In this document: positions 1 to 7,894 of the stretch, piece after piece
How the letters are laid out: each line of letters begins with the position of its first letter
How positions within the stretch are numbered: position 1 is the first letter of the stretch
NCBI GenBank assembly: GCA_045602325.1
Contig: JAZSBH010000110.1
Coordinates: 1-18,597 of the forward strand
Reading direction: 5' to 3'
DNA from: CAMEON01 sp045602325
GTDB taxonomy: Bacteria; Bacillota; Clostridia; Oscillospirales; CAG-272
Length of the DNA stretch: 18,597 nt
Position numbers and translations under genes: made by a program
The notes under the pieces: model-generated
The model's database searches: none
Seen by the model: only the letters and a program-made list of their open reading frames with translations
What the model was told of the DNA's origin: nothing

Positions 1-1049
1 AAGCTGAAGGGGAGGGCGGGATGGGTGGCGATGGAGACCGAGATCATATCTGTCCGCATGGGCTGGGGATACTTCCACTCGGTGTAAGGCCAGGCATTCT
101 CCACACCGTCACCGCTCTCATAGGGCCAAAGCACTTCTCTCATATAGAAGAAATCACAAAGCTCTTGGGGGAGATCGCCGGGATTGTAGGTGGTATCCCC
201 ACGGGAGGCGGCTTCGTTCATATCGTCGGCGGCCTCGGTATAGCCGATCATCATGGGCTTACCGTCCACGCGATACCAGGACTCGGGGTAAAGCTCCTTC
301 TTGTACACGTCATTGTACAGGGTCTTGATGGTCTGGATGGAGCGGCTGTGAGTCAGATAGGTGATCTGGGGGGCATCCCAGCCCTCAGCACGCAGCTCGG
401 TGATGACCTTCATGACCTTCTCGGCGATGGCTTGATAGGTAAAGCAGTTGGTCACGTCAAAGACCAGAAAATCCACTCCGGCCTGCGTGAGCAGCTCCAA
501 ATGGCGGCGAATGACCCACTCGTCAGAGCTGTTGTAGTAGCCGTACAGCGGCTCGCCCCACCAATGGAACTCGCCCGCCGGGCTGACCTTGCGGTCGTCC
601 TTGTGGAACAGGATATCCTGACCGTGTTCCTTCAGAATGGTATCAATGTTGTAGATCTCACGGGTGCCGTGCTGACCCAGCCACAGGAAGTAGAAAATGC
701 CCACTTCTCTGTCCTCCTTGCGGGAGGAAACGGGGGTCAGACTGCGACCGTACTCGTCAAATCCGACCAGCATATTTACGTTGTAGCTATCTCCATAAAT
801 ATCCATAACTGTCCTTTCCGGCTCGGGAGCCTGGGTCTCGGTTTCGGTGGGAGTCTCGGTAGGTGCATCGGTCAGGGGCTCGGTGGAGGCTTGGACGGTG
901 ATTTCTGCCGCGGTCTCTACCGCGGTTTCTACCGCGGTTTCTACCGCGGTGTTCTGTTCGGTGACGGGGGCGTCGGGGGACATGGTACATGCCGCCGCTG
1001 AGGCCAACGTCAAGGCGGCCATCAGAAAGGCTGTCAGTTTCTTGGTCAT
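1..1049 (-). CDS. Secreted lipoprotein with GH99-like domain (C-terminus off window)
   Basis: The reading frame starts at the ATG at 1049 and stays open to the left edge, so at least 349 residues are present and the C-terminus is missing. The first 20 residues form a lipoprotein signal peptide (MTKK, then a hydrophobic stretch ending LASAAAC), with Cys21 as the likely lipidated residue. A Thr/Glu/Pro/Ala-rich linker with four AVET-type repeats follows, up to about residue 85. The folded part contains YFLWLGQHG, HWWGEPLYGYYNSSDEWVI and GVDFLVFDVTN, which resemble the glycoside hydrolase family 99/71-like (beta/alpha)8 proteins of gut Firmicutes and Bacteroidetes; this assignment is from memory of the family. 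The role is probably surface binding or cleavage of a glycan, substrate unknown. A ribosome site (GGGAGGT) lies 8 bases upstream and a strong promoter precedes it. It is transcribed away from the neighbouring sigma factor gene. Confidence 0.75.
   Translation of the reverse strand, partial: MTKKLTAFLMAALTLASAAACTMSPDAPVTEQNTAVETAVETAVETAAEITVQASTEPLTDAPTETPTETETQAPEPERTVMDIYGDSYNVNMLVGFDEYGRSLTPVSSRKEDREVGIFYFLWLGQHGTREIYNIDTILKEHGQDILFHKDDRKVSPAGEFHWWGEPLYGYYNSSDEWVIRRHLELLTQAGVDFLVFDVTNCFTYQAIAEKVMKVITELRAEGWDAPQITYLTHSRSIQTIKTLYNDVYKKELYPESWYRVDGKPMMIGYTEAADDMNEAASRGDTTYNPGDLPQELCDFFYMREVLWPYESGDGVENAWPYTEWKYPQPMRTDMISVSIATHPALPFS
907..954 (-). repeat. 12-bp tandem repeat encoding AVET units
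   Basis: About four near-identical 12-base units (plus strand accgcggtttct) lie inside the lipoprotein gene. They encode an AVET repeat in the linker between the lipid anchor and the folded domain. In-phase 12-base units allow linker length to change without frameshift. Confidence 0.8.
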
Positions 1050-1077
1050 AAGGCAATACCTCCCTTGGTGTTGATTC

Positions 1078-1106
1078 ATTATACCATCCTGTGGGGAGGG
1101 TGTCAA
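1078..1106 (-). promoter_or_regulatory. Consensus sigma-A promoter of the lipoprotein gene
   Basis: On the minus strand, TTGACA (1101-1106) and TATAAT (1078-1083) are separated by exactly 17 bases, 29 bases upstream of the ATG at 1049. Both boxes match the housekeeping consensus completely. The hexamer GTGTCA occurs twice on the plus strand, at 1100-1105 and 1111-1116, 11 bases apart. The first copy overlaps the -35 box and could be an operator half-site. Confidence 0.8.
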
Positions 1107-1207
1107 GAGAGTGTCAGGGTTTTTGTGGATGTGTACAAGACGCCGACGGCTTTTTTGTGGAATCCGGCGAATCTTTGAGATCGGGTTAAAAATTTTCAAA
1201 TAAACGG

Positions 1208-1236
1208 CAGATTTCCGTCGGGGGATTCGTTATACT
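1208..1236 (+). promoter_or_regulatory. Possible promoter of the ECF sigma/anti-sigma pair
   Basis: A TATACT box at 1231-1236 lies 50 bases upstream of the sigma factor ATG. No good -35 TTGACA is found 16-18 bases further upstream (cagatt at 1208-1213). The promoter could therefore be weak, need an activator, or be read by the ECF factor itself. The -10 is visible in the sequence; the use is inferred. Confidence 0.35.
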
Positions 1237-1285
1237 GTATGAGGGCGCCAAAAGCCCGTACACGACCGCGAAGGGAGGCGACGAA

Positions 1286-1852
1286 ATGGCAGATCGCGAG
1301 CAGTACATACTGGATTTATACTTTAAGCGTGACGAGCGCGCCGTCACCGAGACAGTCCGTGACTATGGGACATTCTGCTTGGATCTGGCTTTGCGGATCC
1401 TGGGACGGGACAACCGTCCCGATGCCGAGGAATGCGTCAATGACGCCTACCTCAAGGCTTGGCAGACCATTCCGCCCAAGCGTCCGTCCCCTTTGAAGGC
1501 CTATCTTGCCCGCATTGTCCGCAACCTGGCCATAGACCGCTACCGCCAAAATAAGCGGCGAGCCGAAATGAGGGACCTGGAGGAGGCGGTGCTGGAGCTG
1601 TCTCCCGCTCTGTGGGTGCCCGACGGGGCCGAATCCGAGCTGGGGGAGATGCTCTCGACCTTCCTGCGCGGGCTGGATGACACCGAGCGCCGTCTGTTTT
1701 TGGGGCGGTACTGGCACAACTATTCGGTCAACCATCTGGCCAAGCACTATCATTTTTCCCCCAACGCCGTGACCAAGCGGCTGGGGCGCACCCGCGAGCG
1801 ACTGCGGGCTTATCTCAACGAAAGGGGATACCGTTATGAAACCAACGACTGA
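1286..1852 (+). CDS. ECF-type RNA polymerase sigma factor
   Basis: This 188-residue protein has the two-domain layout of extracytoplasmic-function sigma-70 factors. Region 2 covers about residues 20-92, with DAEECVNDAYLKAW (46-59) and the DNA-strand-opening segment RNLAIDRYRQNKR (79-91). Region 4 covers about residues 125-175, with the helix-turn-helix around YSVNHLAKHYHFSPNAVTKR. It would direct RNA polymerase to a small regulon. The ATG at 1286 follows GGGAGGCGACGAA, a good ribosome site. The last 17 bases overlap the start of the downstream membrane protein gene in another frame, which indicates translational coupling and a sigma/anti-sigma pair. The pairing is inferred from gene order; the sigma assignment is firm. 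Confidence 0.92.
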   Translation: MADREQYILDLYFKRDERAVTETVRDYGTFCLDLALRILGRDNRPDAEECVNDAYLKAWQTIPPKRPSPLKAYLARIVRNLAIDRYRQNKRRAEMRDLEEAVLELSPALWVPDGAESELGEMLSTFLRGLDDTERRLFLGRYWHNYSVNHLAKHYHFSPNAVTKRLGRTRERLRAYLNERGYRYETND

Positions 1853-4481
1853 TAAAGACCTCCGTCTCTACGCACGCCTGTCGGATATCGACGATGATCT
1901 GATCCTGGACAGTACGGTAACGGCGGCACCCGCTCCCGCCAAGGTGAAGGGACGGCGGACGGAAGCTGTTCGGCGCCTCTTTTCCAACCCTATGGTGGCC
2001 TCTCTGGCGGTGAGCACCGTCATGATTACCCTTCTGATGGTGGTACTGTTGGCCACGGGCGCATTCAAGACGCCTACCACGACCGAGCCGCCCGCCCACG
2101 GAAGTTATCCCGCAGAGACCTATCCGTCTGTTCTCTCGGGAGCGCCTACAGCCGAGGATGCCGCCAGCCTGCATAAGGGCATGAGTGTTGCCGAAATGGA
2201 AGCCCTCCTGGGGAAGAATTATACCGTAGAAAACGGGCGATACACTTTTACGTTAGACACAGGAGAAAAGCTTGCCGTTTCTACGACTCCCGATACTTCT
2301 GCTGTTTCCGGCTTTGCATGGCTGGGAGAGACGGCGAAGGCTGTCAATCCTATGGACATTCCTGCGGATATCCTGCAAAAGCTTCAGGAATATGCGGCTG
2401 ACAAGGTGGTTCCCGTATATACCATGGACTCCCTGTTGGCTAAGTATAACCGGAACGACCTTCCGACCGCTGATGAGGTGCTGGAAGGGGCAGAACTCCG
2501 CTACCTGCGTATGAGCGCCAACGGCGAGACCGTCGTGCTGAATGCAGAAGGACACAGTGCGGGCGGAGCTCCCGAGGTTGAACTGCCGGAGGACATGTCG
2601 GTCTTGTTTGACGAATCGGTCAAGGTTAAGGATTTTTACCCCATCTTGACCTCTCAAGAGCGGGGAGCGGTTTACTTCCGCACCTCCATCGGAGACTACG
2701 TTCTGTATCTCCATGGAGAGGGCCTCCCGATCGTCCCTGAGGGCTCGAACAAGCCTTCCGATACGGTCCCCTATCTGATACCCGTAGTTGGATTCCACAA
2801 CTTCGCCTACGGCGTGGTGAGCGATCAATATCCAAATTACGGAGTCGGATGGATGTTCTTTGAGGAACGCATGACTGCCATTGAACCATACAAGATCGGC
2901 GCGGAGGGCTATCAAAAGCCCGTCAACCGCGCTACCCCCGAGGCTGCCGCAGAGATGAAGGAGGGTATGCTGCTATCGGATTTGGATCTCGGCACCTGCC
3001 TCCGTTGCGCCGCCGAGAACACCATATCCCCCATTGCCGCCTACGCGCGCACCTCGATTGCGCTTCCCACGTATTACAAGGCGGAAGGCCTGCACTACTG
3101 GGAGCTGACCGACGGGACTTGTCTGGCTGTCAATTGTGTCCGAACCTATGATTCTACCCTGTCCTCCGACCCCAACCGGTTCTGGGTATCCGACGTCATG
3201 ATACTGGGTTCTGTCGAGCAGGCAGAGGCCTTTGGGACGCCCTCACTGGCGAATTACGAGCTGCTTTTTGAGGGGATGAGCCGCAACTTTGCTTGCGCCA
3301 TCATGGGGGATACCATGACGGACTTCGCATCTTCCCACACGGACAAGTACTGGAGATGGGTTGAGAACGAGAAAACTCATATGGTCACGGTGTCCTGGAG
3401 CTCCGTCCTGTGGGATCAGATTCCGTACAATAATGTCTACAAGAATATTGCAAACTCCTTCGTATATGAATCCCGGGAGATTTCCCAGGGGGCAGAAGAG
3501 ATTGAACTCGGCATGTCCTTCGCCGCCATCGTAGCGCGTTTGGGAGACTGTATCTGCGGACATGAAGTGGATTCCTTTGGCGGAGCAAGCCGTAGCGGCT
3601 ATCACTACTGGGAGCTTCCTGACGGTCGCTGCCTGGCGGTTTACGTGGATTACGATATTCCTGCCACGTCGAGTCCTTTGGATCCCATTTACTCCGCTCA
3701 TTACGATATGTCGGCTATGCATATTCTGTGGTTAGATGATGCCGAGGATCGGGAATTCATGGGAACTCCGAGTCTGTCCCGCGCACAAAGCATTTCCTAC
3801 GACCTGGAGGAAGAGATCGTACTGGCATTGATGGGTCAGCCCACCGCCACGGTGGGGGCTTGGGTATCCATGTGGGAATGGACCGAGGAAGGGAAGACCT
3901 ATACCTTCACGGTTTACTGGAAGGATAATACCCCAGCGGGGCTGTACCAACACTTCAATACCGTTATCAAATGCGAGCTGACCGAGGGAAAGCTGTCCTC
4001 CCTGCCCATCCCTGATAAAACGCCGACGCCTTCCGAGACGGCGCAAATCAGTCTGGGCATGAAGGCAAGTGAATTACTGAAAGCCTTGGGATGGCCTGTC
4101 CGGAGTGAAACATTGGGGCAAGCTATCCTGTACATCTGGGAGATGACCGACGGTCGCGTGTTCTGCGCGGTGCTTGAGAACGACACAACCGAAATGCAGC
4201 GCAGTGAGCCTGCCGTTACCTATACCTTCTCCCGCAACTCCGAGGAGGACGTGATGATTGCCTCCGAAGAAAACGTGGGGGAGATTCGAGAAGGAATGAG
4301 TGTGGCTATGGTTTGTGCACTGCTGGGTACTACCGATCAATACAATTATATGGAGGATACGCATACCTGGCTGACTCCCATTGGCGTATGGTGGGAACTC
4401 ACCGTGAAATGGGAGACGGTTCGCCATCCTGAGTCCGACATTGCTCGCAATTACGTTGCTTCTGTTACTATTGTCAAGTAA
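1836..4481 (+). CDS. Membrane protein with repeated BamE-like modules, probable anti-sigma/sensor
   Basis: This 881-residue protein starts inside the end of the sigma factor gene. It has a short cytoplasmic head (about 1-50, with DLRLYARLSDIDDDLI) that could hold the sigma factor, one transmembrane helix at about residues 53-75, and a very large extracellular part. The outer part contains at least five recurring modules that start with a G-M-S/L/K motif and usually reach a Leu-Gly turn, at about residues 112, 374, 556, 738 and 817. Two of them share HYWEL-x-DG-x-CLAV, and a third has the related YIWEM-x-DGR. This pattern resembles the SmpA/OmlA (BamE-like) fold, but that is a pattern judgement. 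No zinc-type anti-sigma HxxxCxxC motif is seen. The layout suggests signal sensing outside the cell that releases the sigma factor inside; the ligand is unknown. A hairpin terminator follows. Confidence 0.7.
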   Translation: MKPTTDKDLRLYARLSDIDDDLILDSTVTAAPAPAKVKGRRTEAVRRLFSNPMVASLAVSTVMITLLMVVLLATGAFKTPTTTEPPAHGSYPAETYPSVLSGAPTAEDAASLHKGMSVAEMEALLGKNYTVENGRYTFTLDTGEKLAVSTTPDTSAVSGFAWLGETAKAVNPMDIPADILQKLQEYAADKVVPVYTMDSLLAKYNRNDLPTADEVLEGAELRYLRMSANGETVVLNAEGHSAGGAPEVELPEDMSVLFDESVKVKDFYPILTSQERGAVYFRTSIGDYVLYLHGEGLPIVPEGSNKPSDTVPYLIPVVGFHNFAYGVVSDQYPNYGVGWMFFEERMTAIEPYKIGAEGYQKPVNRATPEAAAEMKEGMLLSDLDLGTCLRCAAENTISPIAAYARTSIALPTYYKAEGLHYWELTDGTCLAVNCVRTYDSTLSSDPNRFWVSDVMILGSVEQAEAFGTPSLANYELLFEGMSRNFACAIMGDTMTDFASSHTDKYWRWVENEKTHMVTVSWSSVLWDQIPYNNVYKNIANSFVYESREISQGAEEIELGMSFAAIVARLGDCICGHEVDSFGGASRSGYHYWELPDGRCLAVYVDYDIPATSSPLDPIYSAHYDMSAMHILWLDDAEDREFMGTPSLSRAQSISYDLEEEIVLALMGQPTATVGAWVSMWEWTEEGKTYTFTVYWKDNTPAGLYQHFNTVIKCELTEGKLSSLPIPDKTPTPSETAQISLGMKASELLKALGWPVRSETLGQAILYIWEMTDGRVFCAVLENDTTEMQRSEPAVTYTFSRNSEEDVMIASEENVGEIREGMSVAMVCALLGTTDQYNYMEDTHTWLTPIGVWWELTVKWETVRHPESDIARNYVASVTIVK

Positions 4482-4498
4482 TTCGTTATTTTGCAAAC

Positions 4499-4523
4499 GC
4501 CCCCCGCCATTTCGGCGGGGGGC
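4499..4523. terminator. Bidirectional terminator hairpin
   Basis: A perfect 10-bp GC-rich stem (gccccccgcc / ggcggggggc) with a 5-base loop lies between two converging genes that end at 4481 and 4532. The T-tracts on either side are short, so termination efficiency is uncertain. Confidence 0.75.
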
Positions 4524-4531
4524 TCCTTGCA

Positions 4532-5005
4532 TCAAAGGTCATTCAAAAGTCTCTCCAGCCGCTCATAATGCTCCTGCTCCTCCCCGATGATGGATCGGAG
4601 CTCTATGATGACCGCCTCGTCCCGTGCGGCGGCGGCCAGGGATTCCAGCTCGGTGATGCCGGCGGCTTCGGTCTGCATATCCTGGCGGAGCATCCGTCGT
4701 ACCACGGGGAGGGCGCGGCAGGAGGCATCTCCGGACAGATCCACCCGTGGAGTACGCATCCGCATGGTTACCCCTGGGTCGCCGCCCAGGGCGCGTATGA
4801 GCCGCCCTAAGGTATGAAAATGCGCCATATCCTCGGTGGCCAGCTCGAGGAACAGATCCGATGCCTCGTTGTCCAGCCCTTCTGTGAGCAGATGCTGGTA
4901 GGTGTAGGTGATGACCTGGTTCAACTCCTCGCTGTAAGCGCGCATCATGCGGGTGGCTAGGCGAGGGTCGGGACGGATAGCGGGGGTAGGGAAGGATTGA
5001 TTCAT
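4532..5005 (-). CDS. Ferritin-like (rubrerythrin-type) diiron protein
   Basis: This 157-residue all-helical protein has the ligand pattern of the ferritin-like superfamily. Helix 1 carries Glu27. Helix 2 carries EDMAH, with Asp59 and His62 in the ExxH position. Helix 3 carries Glu113. Helix 4 carries EEQEH, with Glu143 and His146. It is probably a cytoplasmic di-metal protein for iron handling or peroxide/oxygen protection, related to the short CotJC/rubrerythrin-like proteins of Clostridia. The second helix has Asp instead of the usual Glu, a conservative change. There is no C-terminal rubredoxin domain, so it is not a full rubrerythrin. The ATG at 5005 has an excellent ribosome site (AAGGAGGTCACC). 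It is divergent from the phosphohexomutase gene and convergent with the membrane sensor. Confidence 0.75.
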   Translation of the reverse strand: MNQSFPTPAIRPDPRLATRMMRAYSEELNQVITYTYQHLLTEGLDNEASDLFLELATEDMAHFHTLGRLIRALGGDPGVTMRMRTPRVDLSGDASCRALPVVRRMLRQDMQTEAAGITELESLAAAARDEAVIIELRSIIGEEQEHYERLERLLNDL

Positions 5006-5018
5006 GGTGACCTCCTTA

Positions 5019-5042
5019 TGTACGGAATCCTGTACACAGGAT
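5019..5042. promoter_or_regulatory. Overlapping inverted repeats upstream of the ferritin-like gene
   Basis: Two dyads overlap here: TGTAC-n8-GTACA at 5019-5036, and ATCCTGT-AC-ACAGGAT at 5027-5042 with 7-bp perfect arms. They sit 14-37 bases upstream of the ferritin-like ATG, in the divergent intergenic region, where an operator would be expected. No regulator is recognised. Confidence 0.35.
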
Positions 5043-5113
5043 ATGCGATCCTGGGTCTGTGTGTCCCGGCTACTGAAATTTTTCCGGATTCGAGGTTTTA
5101 TGCCGAGAAGATA

Positions 5114-5142
5114 TTGACATTTGGGGAAGTTTGCAGTACAAT
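5114..5142 (+). promoter_or_regulatory. Sigma-A promoter of the phosphohexomutase gene
   Basis: TTGACA (5114-5119) and TACAAT (5137-5142) are separated by 17 bases, 58 bases upstream of the ATG at 5200. The -35 is perfect and the -10 matches five of six positions. Confidence 0.8.
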
Positions 5143-5199
5143 AAGGATGATGATTTTTTTCCGTCCCGATGCGGCGGGATACGTATAAGGAGACCTACT

Positions 5200-6624
5200 A
5201 TGATTCAATTTGGCACCGGCGGCTGGCGCGCCGTCATTGGCTCGGACTTTATCGAACGCAATATCTGCCTCGTCACCGAGGGCATTTGCGCCCTCATGCG
5301 TGAGGAAGGAAAGACCGACAAGCCTCTCATCGTAGGCTACGACCACCGCTTTCTGTCGGACGCGGCCGCCAAATGGATGGCGGAGGTCTTCGCCGCCAAT
5401 GGCGTGACCGTGTGGTTTATGAACCGTTCCGCTCCCACTCCGCTGGTCATGCACACCGTCAAGCGGCAGGATCTCTACTACGGCGTGGAGATCACCGCCA
5501 GCCACAACCCCTCGGACTACAACGGCATCAAGCTTATCGTGGAGGAAGGACGGGACGCACCTCTGGAGACCACCGCCCGTTTGGAGACCCTGATCGCCGA
5601 GATCGAGGCCAAGGGACAACCCTCTCCCCGTATGCCCTTTGACGAGGCGTGCAAACAGGGGATGGTGATCTACCGCAAGAATCCCTTCAACGAGTTCATC
5701 GACGATATACTGGACGTGCTGGATGTGGAGACCATCCGCAACCATGGCGCGCGGGTGCTCTTTGACCCTATGTACGGCTCGGGAACCTATCCCCTCCTGG
5801 TCATCCTTTGCACTGCCCGTTGCACCGTGGATATGATCCACAACACCCGGGACGCCCACTTTGGCGGACACCATCCCGCTCCCTCGGTCAGCGGCTTGGA
5901 GGAGCTCCGTACCCGTGTGGTGGCCGGGAAGTACGAGCTGGGTATCGCCTTTGACGGTGACGGCGACCGCCTGGGTATCATCGACGGGAACGGCCGGTAC
6001 CTCAACGCCAACGAGATCCTCGTCATGCTCTACTGGTATCTCCACGAGATCAAGGGCTGGTGCGGCCCCGTGGTGCGCAACCTGGCCACCACCCACATGC
6101 TGGACGTCATGGCCGCCGACTTCGGGGAGACCTGCTATGAGGTTCCCGTGGGATTCAAGTACATTTCCTCCAAAATTGACGAGGTGGATGCCGTCTTGGG
6201 CGGCGAGTCCTCGGGAGGACTCACCGTCCGCGGTCACATCCACGGCAAGGACTCCATCTACGCCGCCTCCCTGTTCGTGGAGATGATCTCAGCGGTGGAG
6301 AAGTCGCCCTCCGAGATCATGGACGCGCTGGAACAGAAGTACGGTCACTTCGAGATGGTGGAGGACAACATCACCTTTACCTTCGAGCAGAAATCCACCG
6401 TCAACCGCATTATTTTTGAAGAAAAGAAACTCCCCTTCTTCGGTAGTCCCGTCGTCCGCGTCAGCTACGAGGACGGTTGTAAGGTCTATTTTGCCGACGG
6501 AAGCTTTGTCATCTGCCGCTTCTCGGGCACCGAGCCCTTGCTCCGCATTTTTGCCGAGGCGGGAGATGACGCGACTGCCAAGGGGTATATTGAGGCGTTC
6601 AGGGATCTCTTGGCGTTGGAGTGA
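5200..6624 (+). CDS. Phosphoglucomutase/phosphomannomutase family protein
   Basis: This 474-residue alpha-D-phosphohexomutase interconverts hexose 1- and 6-phosphates in the cytoplasm. All four family signatures are present in order: the phosphoserine loop TASHNP with Ser101, the Mg2+ loop DGDGDR (252-257), the sugar-binding loop GGESSGG (334-340), and the C-terminal phosphate-binding loop SGTEP (442-446). The length is normal for the family. The ATG at 5200 is chosen over the upstream ATG at 5131 because it follows ATAAGGAGACCTACT and because the family begins with the FGTGGWR segment; the upstream ATG lies in the promoter. Substrate preference (glucose or mannose) cannot be read from the sequence. 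It appears to be transcribed on its own strong promoter, possibly reading into the next two genes. Confidence 0.93.
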   Translation: MIQFGTGGWRAVIGSDFIERNICLVTEGICALMREEGKTDKPLIVGYDHRFLSDAAAKWMAEVFAANGVTVWFMNRSAPTPLVMHTVKRQDLYYGVEITASHNPSDYNGIKLIVEEGRDAPLETTARLETLIAEIEAKGQPSPRMPFDEACKQGMVIYRKNPFNEFIDDILDVLDVETIRNHGARVLFDPMYGSGTYPLLVILCTARCTVDMIHNTRDAHFGGHHPAPSVSGLEELRTRVVAGKYELGIAFDGDGDRLGIIDGNGRYLNANEILVMLYWYLHEIKGWCGPVVRNLATTHMLDVMAADFGETCYEVPVGFKYISSKIDEVDAVLGGESSGGLTVRGHIHGKDSIYAASLFVEMISAVEKSPSEIMDALEQKYGHFEMVEDNITFTFEQKSTVNRIIFEEKKLPFFGSPVVRVSYEDGCKVYFADGSFVICRFSGTEPLLRIFAEAGDDATAKGYIEAFRDLLALE

Positions 6625-6675
6625 GCGGATATGCTCTGTCCGCATCGCCATTCTATTTTGCAAAGGAGAATGTTC

Positions 6676-7146
6676 ATGAAACGCTTGCTGTTTCTTTGTC
6701 TTTCCGTCCTGCTTCTGCTGTGCTCATGTGCGAGGGCGAATCCCGATTTCCATCCTGTGGCCTCGGTCAGCGAGGTTGAGATGTATGACGATTTCTCCTG
6801 TACCGTCGTCATTGACTCGGAGGAGATTCGATTGATGGGAGAAGCGGCTTTGCAGCTGTACGAGAGGGCTTGTCGTGTCTGTTCAGACAGCGAGACCGTG
6901 ATCTCCACTGTGAACACCGACGAATCCATTTCCCTGATTTTCTATACCGGCGGGTCGGATACTGTCTCCGACCGCACGCCCTATCTGCAGCCCGATGCCG
7001 TCAGCTACGGTCAGTTCACCGTTTGGGCGAACGACACAGCGCGGTATTCCGATCACGTACTCATCTCCCATGGCAGGACCTTCCAATTGAAGGCAGGTGC
7101 CTATGAGGAGATCCGTGCGCTGGCGGAACAGCTGATTCAAAAATAA
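6676..7146 (+). CDS. Small lipoprotein of unknown function
   Basis: This 156-residue protein was not recognised. It begins with MKRLLFLCLSVLLLLCSC, a clear lipoprotein signal peptide with Cys18 as the likely lipidated residue, so it should be anchored outside the membrane. The remainder, from about residue 25, is a compact mixed alpha/beta domain with regular strands and no repeats or recognised motif. The ATG at 6676 is preferred over those at 6631 and 6670 because AAAGGAG sits 7 bases before it. It starts 51 bases after the phosphohexomutase gene on the same strand and may share its transcript. Confidence 0.7.
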   Translation: MKRLLFLCLSVLLLLCSCARANPDFHPVASVSEVEMYDDFSCTVVIDSEEIRLMGEAALQLYERACRVCSDSETVISTVNTDESISLIFYTGGSDTVSDRTPYLQPDAVSYGQFTVWANDTARYSDHVLISHGRTFQLKAGAYEEIRALAEQLIQK

Positions 7147-7158
7147 TTCTTTGCTTTC

Positions 7159-7190
7159 TATGACAGATTTTCCCGGTTTTTCCTGTCATA
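7159..7190. other. Stem-loop between two unknown genes
   Basis: TATGACAG (7159-7166) pairs with CTGTCATA (7183-7190) across a 16-base loop. It lies between the lipoprotein gene and the membrane protein gene. It has no T-tract, so it may be an operator or an RNA structure rather than a terminator. Confidence 0.3.
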
Positions 7191-7241
7191 TAGGGTGAAC
7201 CGCTTTTTGGCGGAATACGTAGTTGCAAAAGGAGGCTACCT

Positions 7242-7838
7242 ATGCCGCTTGTCAAACTGAGAAAAGCTCTGGCCATTACCCTGACCGCCCTGCAGATTCC
7301 TCTGCTCATGCTCTGGAAGATCACTGTGGATTGCGTCAAATACAGCTCGTGCGGACTGGAGATTACGGATCAAGGGGAATACGATTTGGTGTTTCAATGG
7401 GAGAAGCTCGGCGTCGCGATCCTACCTTACTTGCCAGTCCTGTTCGCTTTGACTGGGTGCCTGATCCTGTCCGTGCTGGGGCTGATCTCTGTCTTTCGCA
7501 AAACACGTATGGCTATCCCAACGGTGTGCTTCTACGCCGTGTCCTTTCTTGCCGGTGGATTCCTATGTCTAACATTCGCATGGCCTGCCGCCGTCGTGGG
7601 GCGTGATCACGTTTACGGCTTTGCGTTGCAGGAATTCATGTTCTTCCGCTATTTTGGAGGGCTGGATATTCATATTGCGGAGCATCCTTGGTTGGAGTCC
7701 ATCAAGTTCATCCTCCTCGGTCTGCATATCGCCGTAAGCGGCGCACTGTGCGGTCTGGGGATCGCGGATTTGGTGCGGAGACGCAAGCCTCCGCAAGTTT
7801 CGACGGAAGATCTTTTGTTCGAGATCAAGCCTCTTTGA
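7242..7838 (+). CDS. Four-helix integral membrane protein of unknown function
   Basis: This 198-residue protein was not recognised. Hydrophobic segments at about residues 8-26, 57-80, 90-115 and 155-178 predict four membrane helices. The stretch between helices 1 and 2 (about 27-56) and the one between helices 3 and 4 (about 116-154, with several aromatic residues and His) would lie outside if the N-terminus is inside. The basic C-terminal end (RRRKPP) supports a cytoplasmic tail. No enzyme motif is visible. The ATG follows AAAGGAGGCTACCT, a strong ribosome site. It is the last plus-strand gene before the convergent microcompartment operon and is followed by a strong terminator. Confidence 0.75.
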   Translation: MPLVKLRKALAITLTALQIPLLMLWKITVDCVKYSSCGLEITDQGEYDLVFQWEKLGVAILPYLPVLFALTGCLILSVLGLISVFRKTRMAIPTVCFYAVSFLAGGFLCLTFAWPAAVVGRDHVYGFALQEFMFFRYFGGLDIHIAEHPWLESIKFILLGLHIAVSGALCGLGIADLVRRRKPPQVSTEDLLFEIKPL

Positions 7839-7847
7839 GTCAAATAT

Positions 7848-7883
7848 AACCGCCGCTGACGGAAGGGTCCGTTAGCGGCGGTT
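7848..7883. terminator. Bidirectional terminator at the end of the microcompartment operon
   Basis: A 16-bp stem with one G-T pair (7848-7863 with 7868-7883) and a 4-base loop is followed on the plus strand by TTTCTCTATT and on the minus strand by a T-rich tract. It sits exactly between the plus-strand gene ending at 7838 and the minus-strand operon ending at 7895, so it can serve both. Confidence 0.85.
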
Positions 7884-7894
7884 TCTCTATTGAA

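Noticed and set aside
21..1001. A 326-codon plus-strand open frame at the left edge
   Set aside because: It is antisense to the lipoprotein gene. The minus frame has a signal peptide, ribosome site and consensus promoter; the plus frame has only Gly/Val-rich low-complexity sequence.
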